Source: Rhodobacteraceae bacterium (ex Bugula neritina AB1) (GTDB lineage Bacteria; Pseudomonadota; Alphaproteobacteria; Rhodobacterales; Rhodobacteraceae). Taken from it: a stretch of 64,000 nt of DNA. The stretch lies in NCBI GenBank assembly GCA_001730095.1, contig MDLF01000085.1:96600-160599 (forward strand), given 5' to 3'. Positions 48,532-57,826 of the stretch are shown piece after piece. A program made the translations under genes and the position numbers. Position 1 is the first letter of the stretch, and every line of letters begins with the position of its first letter. Below the pieces are notes generated by a model. It was given only the letters and a program-made list of their open reading frames with translations. It was not told the origin of the DNA and did not search any database.

Positions 48532-49800
48532 ATGAAATCCCTGTTTCTTACGGGCACCGCCCTCGCCGGTCTCGCCTTTGGCGCCACCACGGCCTGTGCC
48601 GCCGACAAAGCAGCAGTGCTGACCAACTACGCCAATATTGCCGAAGCGAAATACCAGGACAGCCTGACCACGGCCCAAGCGCTGAAAACCGCGGTTGACG
48701 CGCTGGTCACAGATCCATCAGCCGAAAACCTGGAGGCCGCCCGCGCCGCCTGGATTGCCGCCCGCGTTCCCTATCAGCAATCCGAGGTCTTCCGCTTCGG
48801 CAACGCCATCGTCGATGACTGGGAGGGCAAGGTGAACGCCTGGCCGCTGGACGAAGGGCTGATCGACTACGTCGACGCCTCCTACGGTGGCCCGAGCGAC
48901 GAAAACACCCTGGCCGCGCTGAATGTGATCGCCACCCCCAGCTTTGCGCTGTCGGGGAAAATCATCGACGCGGCCAAGATTACCCCCGAACTGCTGGAAG
49001 GCGCCCTGCACGAGGCCGATGGGGTCGAGGCCAATGTCGCCACCGGTTACCACGCCATCGAATTTCTGCTCTGGGGCCAGGACCTGAAAGGCACAGAGCA
49101 CGGCGCCGGCGACCGCCCCTGGACCGACTACGCAGCAGGTGAGGCCTGCACCGGCGGCAATTGCGACCGCCGCGGCGAATACCTGCAGGCGGCAACCGAC
49201 CTTCTGATCTCCGACCTGGAGTGGATCGCCACGCAATGGGGCACCAAGGGCGACGCCCGCACCGCGCTGCTGGCGGATGAAAACGCTGGCATCACCGCCA
49301 TGCTGACCGGCATGGGCTCGCTGTCTTATGGCGAACAGGCGGGCGAGCGGATGCGTCTGGGCCTGATGCTGAACGACCCCGAGGAAGAGCATGACTGCTT
49401 TTCCGACAACACCCACAACAGCCACTACTATGACGGGCTGGGTGTGCAGAACGTCTACTTGGGCGAATACGTCCGGGTGAACGGCGAGCTGGTCTCGGGC
49501 GCCTCGCTGGCGGATCTGGTTGCGGCCAAGGATGCGGGTCTGGACACCGAAATGCGCAGCAAGCTGGCGACCACCATGCAGGCGCTTGGCCGGATCAAGA
49601 CCGCCGCCGAGGCCGGACTGTCCTATGATCAGATGCTGGCCCAGGGCAACACCGCTGGCGAAGCACTTGTGATGGGCGGCGTCAACGGGCTGATCGATCA
49701 GACACGGTCAATCGAACGTGTGGTCACCGCTCTGGATCTCGGTGGCGTCGCCATCGAAGGCTCCGACAGTCTCGACAACCCTTCGGCTGTCTTTGAGTAA
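48532..49800 (+). CDS. Imelysin-family periplasmic iron-uptake protein (IrpA-like)
   Basis: The 422-residue protein has a signal peptide (MKSLFLTGTALAGLAFGATTACA) and the imelysin fold, with the conserved GxHxxE motif as GYHAIEFLLWG near residue 180 and a DEGLIDYVD region before it. Imelysins are iron-regulated periplasmic or outer-membrane-associated proteins, related to EfeO and used in iron acquisition; they are probably not active peptidases. It is the last gene of the hemP operon, followed by a terminator. Length is typical of IrpA. Confidence 0.9.
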   Translation: MKSLFLTGTALAGLAFGATTACAADKAAVLTNYANIAEAKYQDSLTTAQALKTAVDALVTDPSAENLEAARAAWIAARVPYQQSEVFRFGNAIVDDWEGKVNAWPLDEGLIDYVDASYGGPSDENTLAALNVIATPSFALSGKIIDAAKITPELLEGALHEADGVEANVATGYHAIEFLLWGQDLKGTEHGAGDRPWTDYAAGEACTGGNCDRRGEYLQAATDLLISDLEWIATQWGTKGDARTALLADENAGITAMLTGMGSLSYGEQAGERMRLGLMLNDPEEEHDCFSDNTHNSHYYDGLGVQNVYLGEYVRVNGELVSGASLADLVAAKDAGLDTEMRSKLATTMQALGRIKTAAEAGLSYDQMLAQGNTAGEALVMGGVNGLIDQTRSIERVVTALDLGGVAIEGSDSLDNPSAVFE

Positions 49801-49821
49801 GATCCGAAACATCACGCAATG

Positions 49822-49852
49822 ACGGGCTGCAGCTTCTGCGGCCCGTTTTTTT
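49822..49852 (+). terminator. Rho-independent terminator after imelysin
   Basis: ACGGGC pairs with GCCCGT around an inner TGCAG/CTGC extension, followed by seven T's (49846-49852), 21 bases after the imelysin stop. It separates the hemP operon from bfd-bfr. Confidence 0.85.
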
Positions 49853-49997
49853 GTGCATCCGGTTGCAGCTGGTATCTTTGCACCGAAATCCCAAGTATTT
49901 TACTCTGGATATCTCTTGAAAACCCAGTAATTTTGTCAGATATATTTCCCAACGGAATCACTCGGCCTTTTGCGCCAATGGGCAAGGACGCAGCAGC

Positions 49998-50291
49998 ATG
50001 ATCGTCTGCCACTGCACGAATATTTCGGACCATGACATCCGGGCAGCCATCGACTGGATGCGAAATGCCGACCCTGAAACGATAATCACCCCAGGCAAGA
50101 TTTATCATGCGCTGGGGAAAGCCGCCGATTGCGGTGGCTGCATGCCACTTTTCCTCGACACGATGCGGTCCAGCAGTAAGCTGGAAGTACCTGCGCAGCT
50201 TGCAAATTTGCGCGCGGCATCAATTCAGGAGAACATTCATGCAGGGCGACGCCAAAGTTATCGACTATCTCAACAAAGCGCTGCGCCATGA
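49998..50291 (+). CDS. bfd: Bacterioferritin-associated ferredoxin (Bfd)
   Basis: The 97-residue [2Fe-2S] ferredoxin has the four Cys ligands as CHC at residues 4-6 and DCGGCMPLF near 45-53, with the family helix [13 protein letters not shown]. Bfd reduces bacterioferritin to release stored iron. The C-terminal 17 codons overlap the bfr start by 53 bases in another frame, unusually long. The ATG at 49998 opens the frame; the 145-base gap after the terminator should carry an iron-responsive promoter. Confidence 0.92.
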   Translation: MIVCHCTNISDHDIRAAIDWMRNADPETIITPGKIYHALGKAADCGGCMPLFLDTMRSSSKLEVPAQLANLRAASIQENIHAGRRQSYRLSQQSAAP

Positions 50292-50727
50292 GCTGACAGC
50301 GGTCAGCCAGTACTGGCTGCACTACCGGTTGCAGGACGATTGGGGCCTGGGCAGCATGGCCCAGAAAAGCCGCGAGGAAAGCATCGAAGAGATGCAGCAT
50401 GCGGATAAACTGATTGAAAGGATTCTATTCCTCGGCGGCCACCCGAACCTGCAAAAACTTGACCCGCTGCGGATCGGCCAGACCCCGAAAGAAACCCTCG
50501 AATGCGACCTTGCCGCCGAAGTGGATGCGCGCGCGCTTTACAAGGAAGCCCGCGATGCCTGCAACACAGCCGGCGACTATGTCACGCAGAAACTGTTTGA
50601 AGACTTGATGGCGGACGAAGAGGGCCACATTGATTTCCTCGAAACCCAGCTTGACCTGCACGATCGGATCGGTGCCGAAAACTATGCCCAGCTCAACGCG
50701 ACAAAAATGGCCGAGATCGAAGACTAA
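50239..50727 (+). CDS. bfr: Bacterioferritin
   Basis: The 162-residue bacterioferritin stores iron as a 24-mer. It shows the ferroxidase ligands in [19 protein letters not shown] (Glu18), [21 protein letters not shown] (Glu51, His54), and EEGHIDFLE (Glu127, His130 pattern); Met52-like haem ligation lies in EEMQHAD. AGGAGAAC precedes the ATG at 50239, inside the bfd coding region. Normal length. The 3' end overlaps the next gene. Confidence 0.95.
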   Translation: MQGDAKVIDYLNKALRHELTAVSQYWLHYRLQDDWGLGSMAQKSREESIEEMQHADKLIERILFLGGHPNLQKLDPLRIGQTPKETLECDLAAEVDARALYKEARDACNTAGDYVTQKLFEDLMADEEGHIDFLETQLDLHDRIGAENYAQLNATKMAEIED

Positions 50728-52246
50728 CCTTTTTCTGGCTGCCGCTTTTGCGGCGGCCACGCCCGTTGCGGCGCTGGACCTGGCCAGCCAGTATCAGGCA
50801 GAGCCGCATCTCTCCCCCCTCCCCCGCACAGACGCCGAACGCACCCGGATTGAGACCGTCACCGCCCCAGCCACGGATTTCACCGCGCCGGAACGCTTTG
50901 AAGACCTGCCCGCTGGTGCGGCCACTGTGCGTGCGCGCCAAGACGACGAGGCATTCTCGCAGCACTCTGCCAACCTCAGCTTCGAGCAGGAGCTGGAATT
51001 CAAACTGGGCAACGGGCTGTTCAAGAAGATCTGGGTGTTCTCGCCCGCGTCCACTCTGGCATCCGACGGGCTGGGGCCGCTCTACAACGCCCGCTCCTGC
51101 CAGCGCTGCCACCTGAAGGACGGCCGCGGCCATGTGCCGGATCAGCCGGAGTATGCGTCCACCACGATGTTCCTGCGGGTGTCCATTCCCGGTCCGGTGC
51201 CGCCGAAATTGCAGGAAATCCATGACTACATCGGCACCGCGCCGGATCCGAACTATGGCACCCAGCTGCAGGACTTCTCTGCCCCCGGCATCGCGCCTGA
51301 ATACAAGTTGCAGGTGGAATACGAAGAATTCGAGATTGCCCTGAACGGCGGCGAGCATGCCACTTTGCGCAGGCCCCGCTACACCGCCGCAAACCTGGGC
51401 TACGGCCCCTTGGCCGAAGATGCGATGCTCAGCCCGCGCGTGGCACCGCCGATGATCGGTCTTGGCCTTCTGGAGGCAATCCCGACAGCCGACATCCTCG
51501 CCCACGCAGACGCAGATGACGCCAATGGCGACGGCATCTCTGGCCGCGCCAACCTGGTCTGGTCGCGGGAATTCAGCGGGATCATGCTGGGCCGTTTTGG
51601 CCTCAAGGCCGGTATGGCGACAGTGCACGAACAATCCGCAGGCGCGTTTTCCGGTGACATCGGCATTTCCACCCCGCTGTTCCCGGCCCATGCGGGCGAA
51701 TGCACGGATCTGCAAACCGCCTGCCAATCCGCCCCACACGGCGGCGGTGATTCCCGTGAAACCGAAATTGACCAGCCCAATATGGACCTGGTCACCTTCT
51801 ACAGCCGCAATCTGGGCGTGCCCGCCCGCCGCAATACCGCAGACCCAAAGGTGCTGCGCGGCAAGCAAGTGTTCTATGACAGCGGCTGCACCTCCTGCCA
51901 TGTGCCAAAATACGTGACCCACCGGCTAGAGGACCGGCCTGAACAAAGCTTCCAGCTGATCTGGCCCTATTCTGATCTCTTGCTGCACGACATGGGCGAA
52001 GACCTGGCCGACCACCGCCCCGAGGCCCGCGCAACGGGGCGTGAATGGCGCACAGCGCCGCTGTGGGGCATCGGTCTGACGCAGCAGGTCTCCCCTCGCG
52101 CAACCTTCCTGCATGACGGTCGCGCCCGCACCCTGCTGGAGGCGATTTTGTGGCACGGCGGCGAGGCCGAAGCGGCAAAGCGCCGCGTGGTTGACCTGGA
52201 ACCAAAGGACCGCGCCGCTCTCATTTCGTTTCTGGGCAGCCTCTGA
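50684..52246 (+). CDS. DUF1111 (di-haem oxidoreductase-like) periplasmic protein
   Basis: The 520-residue protein has a signal peptide ([14 protein letters not shown] near residues 17-31) and two c-type haem motifs, CQRCH near residue 142 and CTSCH near residue 404, in a DUF1111/thiol-oxidoreductase fold. I place the start at the ATG at 50684 to give a basic n-region before the hydrophobic core; this overlaps bfr by 44 bases. No better start exists in frame. In this neighbourhood the DUF1111 protein is an iron-regulated electron-transfer partner of imelysins, perhaps for ferric reduction. Confidence 0.88.
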   Translation: MPSSTRQKWPRSKTNLFLAAAFAAATPVAALDLASQYQAEPHLSPLPRTDAERTRIETVTAPATDFTAPERFEDLPAGAATVRARQDDEAFSQHSANLSFEQELEFKLGNGLFKKIWVFSPASTLASDGLGPLYNARSCQRCHLKDGRGHVPDQPEYASTTMFLRVSIPGPVPPKLQEIHDYIGTAPDPNYGTQLQDFSAPGIAPEYKLQVEYEEFEIALNGGEHATLRRPRYTAANLGYGPLAEDAMLSPRVAPPMIGLGLLEAIPTADILAHADADDANGDGISGRANLVWSREFSGIMLGRFGLKAGMATVHEQSAGAFSGDIGISTPLFPAHAGECTDLQTACQSAPHGGGDSRETEIDQPNMDLVTFYSRNLGVPARRNTADPKVLRGKQVFYDSGCTSCHVPKYVTHRLEDRPEQSFQLIWPYSDLLLHDMGEDLADHRPEARATGREWRTAPLWGIGLTQQVSPRATFLHDGRARTLLEAILWHGGEAEAAKRRVVDLEPKDRAALISFLGSL

Positions 52247-53241
52247 TGCGTGTGCTGGCCCTGATCCTGTCCCTGGTCGCCGCCCCGGCCATGGCCTCTG
52301 ACCTCTCCAGCGAAATCACCGACCAGCTGATCCTTCCGGCATTTGAGGAACTGACAGCAGATGCCGCAGAACTCGCAACAGCGGCCAAGGCTGATTGCAG
52401 CCCGCAATCGGGCTCCCTGCGCGCGGCCTATGGCAACGCCTTCGACGCCTGGATTGCCGCCAGCCACTACCGCTTTGGCCCGACCGAGACAGACAACCGC
52501 GCCTTTGCACTGGCCTTCTGGCCCGACAGCCGCAGCAAGACGCCCAAGGCGCTTGGCAATCTGATCCGCAGCGAGGATGCAGGCATCAGTGATCCGGTGA
52601 AATTCGCCAGCCATTCCATCGCCGCCCGCGGCTTTTATGCTCTGGAATACCTGCTCTACGACCCGGACCTTTCAACCGCCGGCAGCCCGGATTACCGCTG
52701 CGCCCTGACCCGCGCCATCAGCGCTGACATTGCCGCCACCTCGCAGGCCATCGCTGCGGACTGGACAGAACGCTTCGCTGCCGAAATGCGTGCGCCCACC
52801 CGCCGCTACCGCAGCGAAGAGGAAATCACACAGGAATTGCTGAAAGCGCTGACCACCGGACTTCAAGTGCTGGACGACATGCGCCTGGGCCGCCCACTGG
52901 GCACATTCGACAAGCCCCGCCCCAACCGCGCCGAGGCCCGCCGCTCCGGGCGCAGCCTGCGCCACCTGCTGCTGTCGCTGAACGCAATGGAACCCCTGGC
53001 GCTTGCCCTTGCGCAGCAGGATGCGGGGTTGAGAGCAGACCTCAGCCAAAGTTTCGAGAAGGCCCGCACCCGGGCCGAAACACTGGATGATCCGGTCTTT
53101 GCCGGTGTCGCAGACCCCGGCGCGCGCATCCGGATCGAAGCTTTGCGCCAGGAAGTGAAAGACCTGCGCGCCATCGTGTCAAAGCGGCTCAGCCCATCGC
53201 TGGGCGTCGCTGCCGGGTTCAATTCGCTAGATGGCGACTGA
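52246..53241 (+). CDS. Second imelysin-family protein
   Basis: The 331-residue protein has a signal peptide ([17 protein letters not shown]) and an imelysin-like all-helical fold (LRAAYGNAFDAWIAASHYRFGP, ARGFYALEYLLYDP, ITQELLKALTTGLQVLDDMRLGRPLG). The GxHxxE motif reads GFYALE, with Tyr for His. It overlaps the DUF1111 stop by one base (TGATG) and the DUF1513 start by 11 bases, so the three genes are coupled. Likely a periplasmic part of the iron uptake group, with altered metal binding. Confidence 0.85.
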   Translation: MRVLALILSLVAAPAMASDLSSEITDQLILPAFEELTADAAELATAAKADCSPQSGSLRAAYGNAFDAWIAASHYRFGPTETDNRAFALAFWPDSRSKTPKALGNLIRSEDAGISDPVKFASHSIAARGFYALEYLLYDPDLSTAGSPDYRCALTRAISADIAATSQAIAADWTERFAAEMRAPTRRYRSEEEITQELLKALTTGLQVLDDMRLGRPLGTFDKPRPNRAEARRSGRSLRHLLLSLNAMEPLALALAQQDAGLRADLSQSFEKARTRAETLDDPVFAGVADPGARIRIEALRQEVKDLRAIVSKRLSPSLGVAAGFNSLDGD

Positions 53242-54337
53242 ACGAAAGACGCAGAACATGACGTCCCGCCGCGGTTTCCTGACTGGCGTTATCGCCGCCA
53301 CCCTCGCCCCGCAGGCCAGCTGGGCCAGCGCCAGAAACCCTGCCTTTCTATCGGCTGGCAGGGATGGCGCCGGAAACTTCCTGCTCGCTGGCCTGGCAGA
53401 AACCGGCGACATCCTGTTCCGCCACCCGCTGCCAGAGCGCGGCCATGCCGCGGCCGCCCATCCGATCCGTCCCCAAGCGGTTGCTTTCGCCCGCCGTCCG
53501 GGCCGCTTTGCTGATGTGATTGACTGCTGTACCGGCGCAGCTCTCGCGCGGCTGGAACCGCCTGCTGGCCACCATTTCTATGGCCACGGCGTGTTCTCAG
53601 CCGACGGCAGCCGCCTGTTTACCACCGAAAACGACTATGACAACGCCCGCGGAATAATCGGCGTCTGGGATGCTGCGGACGACTACCGGCGCATCACCGC
53701 CTTCTCCTCTGGCGGCATTGGCCCGCATGACATGGCCCTGCGCCGCGACGCGCCGGGACTGGTTGTGGCCAATGGCGGTATTGAAACCCACCCCGACAGC
53801 GGTCGCGCCAAGCTGAACCTGCCGGATATGCGCCCGAACCTCAGCTACCTAAGCCTGGACGGAGACTTGCAAGACCAGATGGAGCTGCCGCAGGAATTGC
53901 ATCTGAACTCGATCCGACACTTGGCCATACGCGCCGACGGCACCGTTGGCTTTGCCATGCAATGGCAGGGTGATCTGGGTGAACAGGTTCCCACAGCAGG
54001 CCTGCACAAACCCGGCGGCGGTCCGTTCCTGCTGGCAGAGGATGATCCGCGGGTGCTGAACATGAATGGCTATGGCGGTTCCACTGCCTTCTCTGCGGAC
54101 GGCACCCTGCTTGGTGTCACCTCCCCACGCGGCGGCGTCCTGCAAATCATCGACACAGTCAGTGGCGCGCTGCTGCACGAACACAAAGAGACCGACATCT
54201 GCGGTTTGGCCCCTGCCCCCGGCGGCTTCACCGCCAGCACCGGCACCGGGCAACTGCTGACAATCTCGGAAACCGGCCTGACCATGCTGCAACCTGCGGA
54301 TCTCGCCTGGGACAACCATCTGATCCGGCTCAGCTGA
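53231..54337 (+). CDS. DUF1513 periplasmic beta-propeller-like protein
   Basis: The 368-residue protein has a twin-arginine signal (TSRRGFLTGVIAATLAPQASWA), then repeated propeller-like segments (HHFYGHGVFSADGSRLFTTEND, IGPHDMALRRDAPGLVVANGG, GSTAFSADGTLLGVTSPRGGVLQIID). DUF1513 accompanies imelysin/DUF1111 genes in iron-regulated operons. Start at 53231 overlaps the previous gene by 11 bases; 53258 (MTSRRGF) is an alternative. The last gene of the iron set, 138 bases before glpR. Confidence 0.88.
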   Translation: MATERKTQNMTSRRGFLTGVIAATLAPQASWASARNPAFLSAGRDGAGNFLLAGLAETGDILFRHPLPERGHAAAAHPIRPQAVAFARRPGRFADVIDCCTGAALARLEPPAGHHFYGHGVFSADGSRLFTTENDYDNARGIIGVWDAADDYRRITAFSSGGIGPHDMALRRDAPGLVVANGGIETHPDSGRAKLNLPDMRPNLSYLSLDGDLQDQMELPQELHLNSIRHLAIRADGTVGFAMQWQGDLGEQVPTAGLHKPGGGPFLLAEDDPRVLNMNGYGGSTAFSADGTLLGVTSPRGGVLQIIDTVSGALLHEHKETDICGLAPAPGGFTASTGTGQLLTISETGLTMLQPADLAWDNHLIRLS

Positions 54338-54411
54338 CCCACGCAATGCAAGCAGCTTGCAAGAGGTACCCATTGCGGCGCCCCTTTCGTTTGAGGAATT
54401 TTCGAAAGCAT

Positions 54412-54423
54412 TTCGAAAACGAA
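54412..54423 (+). promoter_or_regulatory. GlpR-like operator upstream of glpR-glpD
   Basis: TTCG-AAAA-CGAA is a dyad matching the core of DeoR/GlpR operators (TTCG-N4-CGAA), 52 bases before the glpR start. TTTCG half-sites at 54385 and 54400 suggest a cluster, consistent with cooperative binding and autorepression. Confidence 0.6.
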
Positions 54424-54475
54424 TAGTGACTCTTCCTGCCGGGCGCGCTAAGGAAACGCAGCGAAAGGAAAGCAG

Positions 54476-55261
54476 ATGGATGCCCTCGGCCGTCAAAACG
54501 AAATCATCGCCCTCCTGAACCGGCAGGACCGGGTCGAGGTTGAGGATCTCTCTCGCCACTTCGGCGTGTCCTTGCAGACCGTGCGCACCGATCTGCGCGA
54601 TCTGTCGGCCCGCGGCGCACTGTCGCGCGTACATGGAGGGGCCGTTCGCCTAAGCTCTGCCGCCAGCCAGGGCTACGAGGACCGGCGCAAGCTGAACGCT
54701 GGCAACAAACTGGCGATGGCTGCTCTGGCGGCAGAGCTGGTCCCCGACAACTGCTCGCTCTCTCTCAACATCGGCACGTCCACTGAACAGGTTGCCCGGG
54801 CGTTGTCCGGCCACAGCGGCCTCACAGTCATTTCCAACAATATTAACATTATCAACATGATGATGGGCCATCAGGCCAAGGAATTGATCCTGGCAGGCGG
54901 CACTGTTCGGCAAAGTGACGGCGCCATCGTGGGGGAGGACGCGGTGGATTTCTTTGCCCGATACAAGGTGGATTTCGCCGTCATCGGAGCCTCGGCGCTG
55001 GATGCCGACGGCGCGGTGATGGACCACGACGCCCGCGAGGTTTCAGTCGCCCGTGCCATCCTGAAAAATGCCCGCCAACGGGTGCTGGTCTGCGATGGCA
55101 GCAAGTTCACCCGCTCTGCTCCGGTGCGGATCTGTGACGTTGCGGATTTGGACGTGGTGATCACCGACCGTCCCGTGCCGGAAGATTTTGCCAAGGCCGC
55201 ACAGGCCGCCGGCACCCGTATCCTGACCGCAGGAAAAAACGAAAGCAGCGAAAATGACTGA
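54476..55261 (+). CDS. glpR: DeoR-family repressor GlpR
   Basis: The 261-residue DeoR regulator has the N-terminal HTH (RQNEIIALLNRQDRVEVEDLSRHFGVSLQTVRTDLRDLSARG) and a C-terminal sugar-phosphate-binding domain (LSLNIGTSTEQVARAL, VISNNINIINMM, VCDGSKFTRSAPVRICDVADLDVVITD). The gene overlaps glpD by 8 bases, so it is probably the glycerol-3-phosphate-responsive GlpR that represses this operon. Confidence 0.92.
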   Translation: MDALGRQNEIIALLNRQDRVEVEDLSRHFGVSLQTVRTDLRDLSARGALSRVHGGAVRLSSAASQGYEDRRKLNAGNKLAMAALAAELVPDNCSLSLNIGTSTEQVARALSGHSGLTVISNNINIINMMMGHQAKELILAGGTVRQSDGAIVGEDAVDFFARYKVDFAVIGASALDADGAVMDHDAREVSVARAILKNARQRVLVCDGSKFTRSAPVRICDVADLDVVITDRPVPEDFAKAAQAAGTRILTAGKNESSEND

Positions 55262-56897
55262 CACGCCCATATCGGATCTTTTCATCATCGGCGGCGGCAT
55301 CAATGGCTGCGGCATAGCCCGCGACGCAGCGGGTCGTGGCCTGTCGGTGACCCTGGCCGAGATGAACGATCTGGCCTCCGCCACCTCCTCTGCCTCCACC
55401 AAACTGTTCCACGGCGGCCTACGCTATCTCGAATACTTCGAGTTCCGGCTGGTGCGCGAAGCATTGATCGAACGCGAGGTGCTGCTCAAGGCGATGCCGC
55501 ATATCTCCTGGCCGATGCGGTTTGTGCTGCCGTTCCACAGGGATATGCGGTTCGACAGCGAGACACCAACCTCAAAACTTTTGACAACCCTCATGCCCTG
55601 GATGAAAGGACGCCGCCCGGCCTGGCTGATCCGGCTGGGGCTGTTTCTATACGACTCTCTAGGTAAGCGCGGCATTCTGCCCGGAACCGCGAAACTGGAT
55701 TTGGCCGCCGACCCGGCAGGACGGCCGCTGAAAGACATGTTCAAAACCGCTTTTGAATATTCCGACTGCTGGATCGAGGACGCCCGACTGGTGGTGCTGA
55801 ACGCCCGCGATGCACAGGCCCGCGGCGCCGAAATCCTGACCCGGACCGAAGTGCTGTCAGCCGTGCGCCACTCTGATCACTGGATTGTCACGGTGAAGGA
55901 TCACGCCACTGGCCTGGAACAAGAACACCGGGCCAAGATGCTGGTCAACGCAGGCGGGCCTTGGGTCGCCGATGTGCTGAAACAAAAACTGGGTCAGAAC
56001 AGCCGTGAAAATGTCCGGCTGGTGCGTGGCAGCCATATCGTTGTGCCGAAACTGTTCGACCATGGCCGCTGCTACTTCTTTCAAGGTACTGACGGGCGGA
56101 TCATCTTTGCCATTCCTTACGAGGAAGACTTCACCCTGATCGGCACCACCGACGCCGACCACCCGGATCCGGACACAGCACCGGAATGCACTGCGGCAGA
56201 GCAGGACTATCTGATTGATTTCGCGTCCGGATATTTCAATCAACCGCTCACGCGCGAAGACATTGTCTGGACCTATTCCGGCGTGCGCCCGCTTTATGAC
56301 GACGGTGCCAGCTCAGCCACCGCAGCGACTCGCGAATATGTTCTGACACTGGATCAGGCGCAGGCACCGCTGCTGAATGTCTTCGGCGGCAAGATCACCA
56401 CCTACCGCAAGCTGGCCGAGGCGGCACTTGCAAAGATCGGCAAAGTGTTCCCGCAATTGCCTGCGGACTGGACGGCAGGTGCTGCCCTGCCTGGTGGCGA
56501 CTTCGCGGTGGCAGATGTGGATAAGCTGCGCAGCGCGCTGGCGGTGGAGTATCCATTCCTCACCCCCTACTGGACCCGCCGCCTGATCCGCGCCTACGGC
56601 ACCGAGTCCTGGGACGTGCTGGGCACAGCCAAATCCGCAGAGGACCTGGGCCGGAACTTCGGCGCGACCATCACCGCGCGGGAACTGGATTGGGCCATTG
56701 CCCGCGAATGGGTACGCTCCGGCGAAGATTACCTGTGGCGGCGCACCAAACTGGGCCTGCGGCTGGATGATGCAGAGCGCGCGGCAGTCGATATCTACAT
56801 CAGCGAGAAGACCGCCCGCACGGCATCATCAGCCCGCCCCCCGGCGATTTGCAAAGCAAAGCGCAAAACCTCAGGCCTGCTCAAGATTGCGATCTGA
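55254..56897 (+). CDS. glpD: FAD-dependent glycerol-3-phosphate dehydrogenase
   Basis: GlpD oxidises glycerol-3-phosphate to dihydroxyacetone phosphate at the inner membrane, passing electrons to quinone. The 547-residue protein has the FAD motif DLFIIGGGINGCGIARDAAGRG, KLFHGGLRYLE, and the C-terminal FGGKITTYRKLAEAAL and WTRRLIRAYG. The last 25 residues are basic (AICKAKRKTSGLLKIAI). Coupled to glpR; no glpF, glpK or ugp genes follow in the window, as a convergent cob gene comes next. Confidence 0.95.
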   Translation: MTDTPISDLFIIGGGINGCGIARDAAGRGLSVTLAEMNDLASATSSASTKLFHGGLRYLEYFEFRLVREALIEREVLLKAMPHISWPMRFVLPFHRDMRFDSETPTSKLLTTLMPWMKGRRPAWLIRLGLFLYDSLGKRGILPGTAKLDLAADPAGRPLKDMFKTAFEYSDCWIEDARLVVLNARDAQARGAEILTRTEVLSAVRHSDHWIVTVKDHATGLEQEHRAKMLVNAGGPWVADVLKQKLGQNSRENVRLVRGSHIVVPKLFDHGRCYFFQGTDGRIIFAIPYEEDFTLIGTTDADHPDPDTAPECTAAEQDYLIDFASGYFNQPLTREDIVWTYSGVRPLYDDGASSATAATREYVLTLDQAQAPLLNVFGGKITTYRKLAEAALAKIGKVFPQLPADWTAGAALPGGDFAVADVDKLRSALAVEYPFLTPYWTRRLIRAYGTESWDVLGTAKSAEDLGRNFGATITARELDWAIAREWVRSGEDYLWRRTKLGLRLDDAERAAVDIYISEKTARTASSARPPAICKAKRKTSGLLKIAI

Positions 56898-56921
56898 AAG
56901 GGGTTAGAACTCCACCCCTTT
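56897..56921. terminator. Bidirectional hairpin at the glpD/cobO convergence
   Basis: AAAGGGGT pairs with ACCCCTTT (perfect 8-bp stem). It overlaps the glpD stop and the cobO stop, with T-rich ends in both directions, and can act as a shared terminator. Confidence 0.6.
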
Positions 56922-57539
56922 CTGCGCCTTCACGCCTGCACGGAACGGGTGCTTGATCTGGCCCATCTCAGTCACCAGATCCGCGATCTCGATCAGCTCT
57001 TCCTTGGCGTTCCGGCCTGTCAGCACCACATGCGTCATCGGCGGCTTCTGCTCCACCAGAAATTCCAGCACCTCATCCAGGTCCAGATACTCATAGCGCA
57101 GCGCGATATTGATCTCGTCGAGCAGAACCATGGTGTTTTTCTCGTCCAGGATCATCTCCTTGGCCTTCTCCCAGCCTTTTTGCGCGGCAGCGATGTCGCG
57201 GGCCTTGTCCTGGGTTTCCCAGGTAAAGCCTTCCCCCATCGCATAGAACTGACACAGATCGCTGAAGTTTTCCTCGATCAGCGTCCGTTCGCCAGTTTGC
57301 CAGGCGCCCTTGATGAACTGCACCACCGCAGATGGCATCCCATGGGCAATACAGCGCATAATCATGCCAAAGCCGGACGAAGACTTACCCTTGCCCGGCC
57401 CGGTATGGACGATGATCAGGCCTTTCTCGCCCTCCTTGGTTTTCATCATCCGGTCGCGCGCGGCCTTCTTCTTGGCCATTTTGGACGCGTGACGGGCGGC
57501 TTCATCCTCCGAGATGCCGGTTTCAGACTTTTCACTCAT
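56904..57539 (-). CDS. cobO: Cob(I)yrinic acid a,c-diamide adenosyltransferase (CobO/BtuR)
   Basis: The 211-residue enzyme adenosylates cob(I)yrinic acid a,c-diamide or cobalamin. It has a P-loop GPGKGKSSSGFGMIMRCI, LLDEINIALRYEYLD and HVVLTGRNAKEELIEIADLVTEM, all CobO signatures, with a helical N-terminal extension (ARHASKMAKKKAARDRMMKTKE). The ATG at 57539 is chosen; the long frame to 58259 would pass through the riboswitch. Convergent with glpD and divergent from the DUF1636-cobW-cobN operon. Confidence 0.95.
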   Translation of the reverse strand: MSEKSETGISEDEAARHASKMAKKKAARDRMMKTKEGEKGLIIVHTGPGKGKSSSGFGMIMRCIAHGMPSAVVQFIKGAWQTGERTLIEENFSDLCQFYAMGEGFTWETQDKARDIAAAQKGWEKAKEMILDEKNTMVLLDEINIALRYEYLDLDEVLEFLVEQKPPMTHVVLTGRNAKEELIEIADLVTEMGQIKHPFRAGVKAQKGVEF

Positions 57540-57606
57540 GGTGTGCTCCAGCTGTTTGCCCCCATGTCTTGACAAAGAAGCCCGCCATAGCGCAAGGGGG
57601 GTCAGC

Positions 57607-57783
57607 TGGTTCCTGTGAAAACAGGCGAAGAGGGAATGTGAAGGCCTGCCAAGGCTCAAGCACAGCCGCCCCCGCGACCGTGACCGGATGAGGCCGCCAT
57701 GCCACTGGGAGAACACCCGGGAAGGCAGGATAGCCAGCAAGGCCCCGCGCCTTGGCATCCGCAAGCCGGGAGACCTGCCAGCG
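57607..57783 (+). promoter_or_regulatory. Cobalamin riboswitch
   Basis: The conserved elements are in order: CTGTGAAAACAGGCGAAGAG with GGAATGTG, GCCGCCCCCGCGACCGTGAC, GCCACTGGGAGA, CGGGAAGGC, and the B12-box-like end GCCGGGAGACCTGCC at 57766-57780. It lies upstream of DUF1636-cobW-cobN-cobG-cobH. Binding of adenosylcobalamin would reduce expression. Confidence 0.9.
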
Positions 57784-57826
57784 ACGACGAGATCAACGGG
57801 CAGACGGGGTGTTCTGCAACCGGTTG

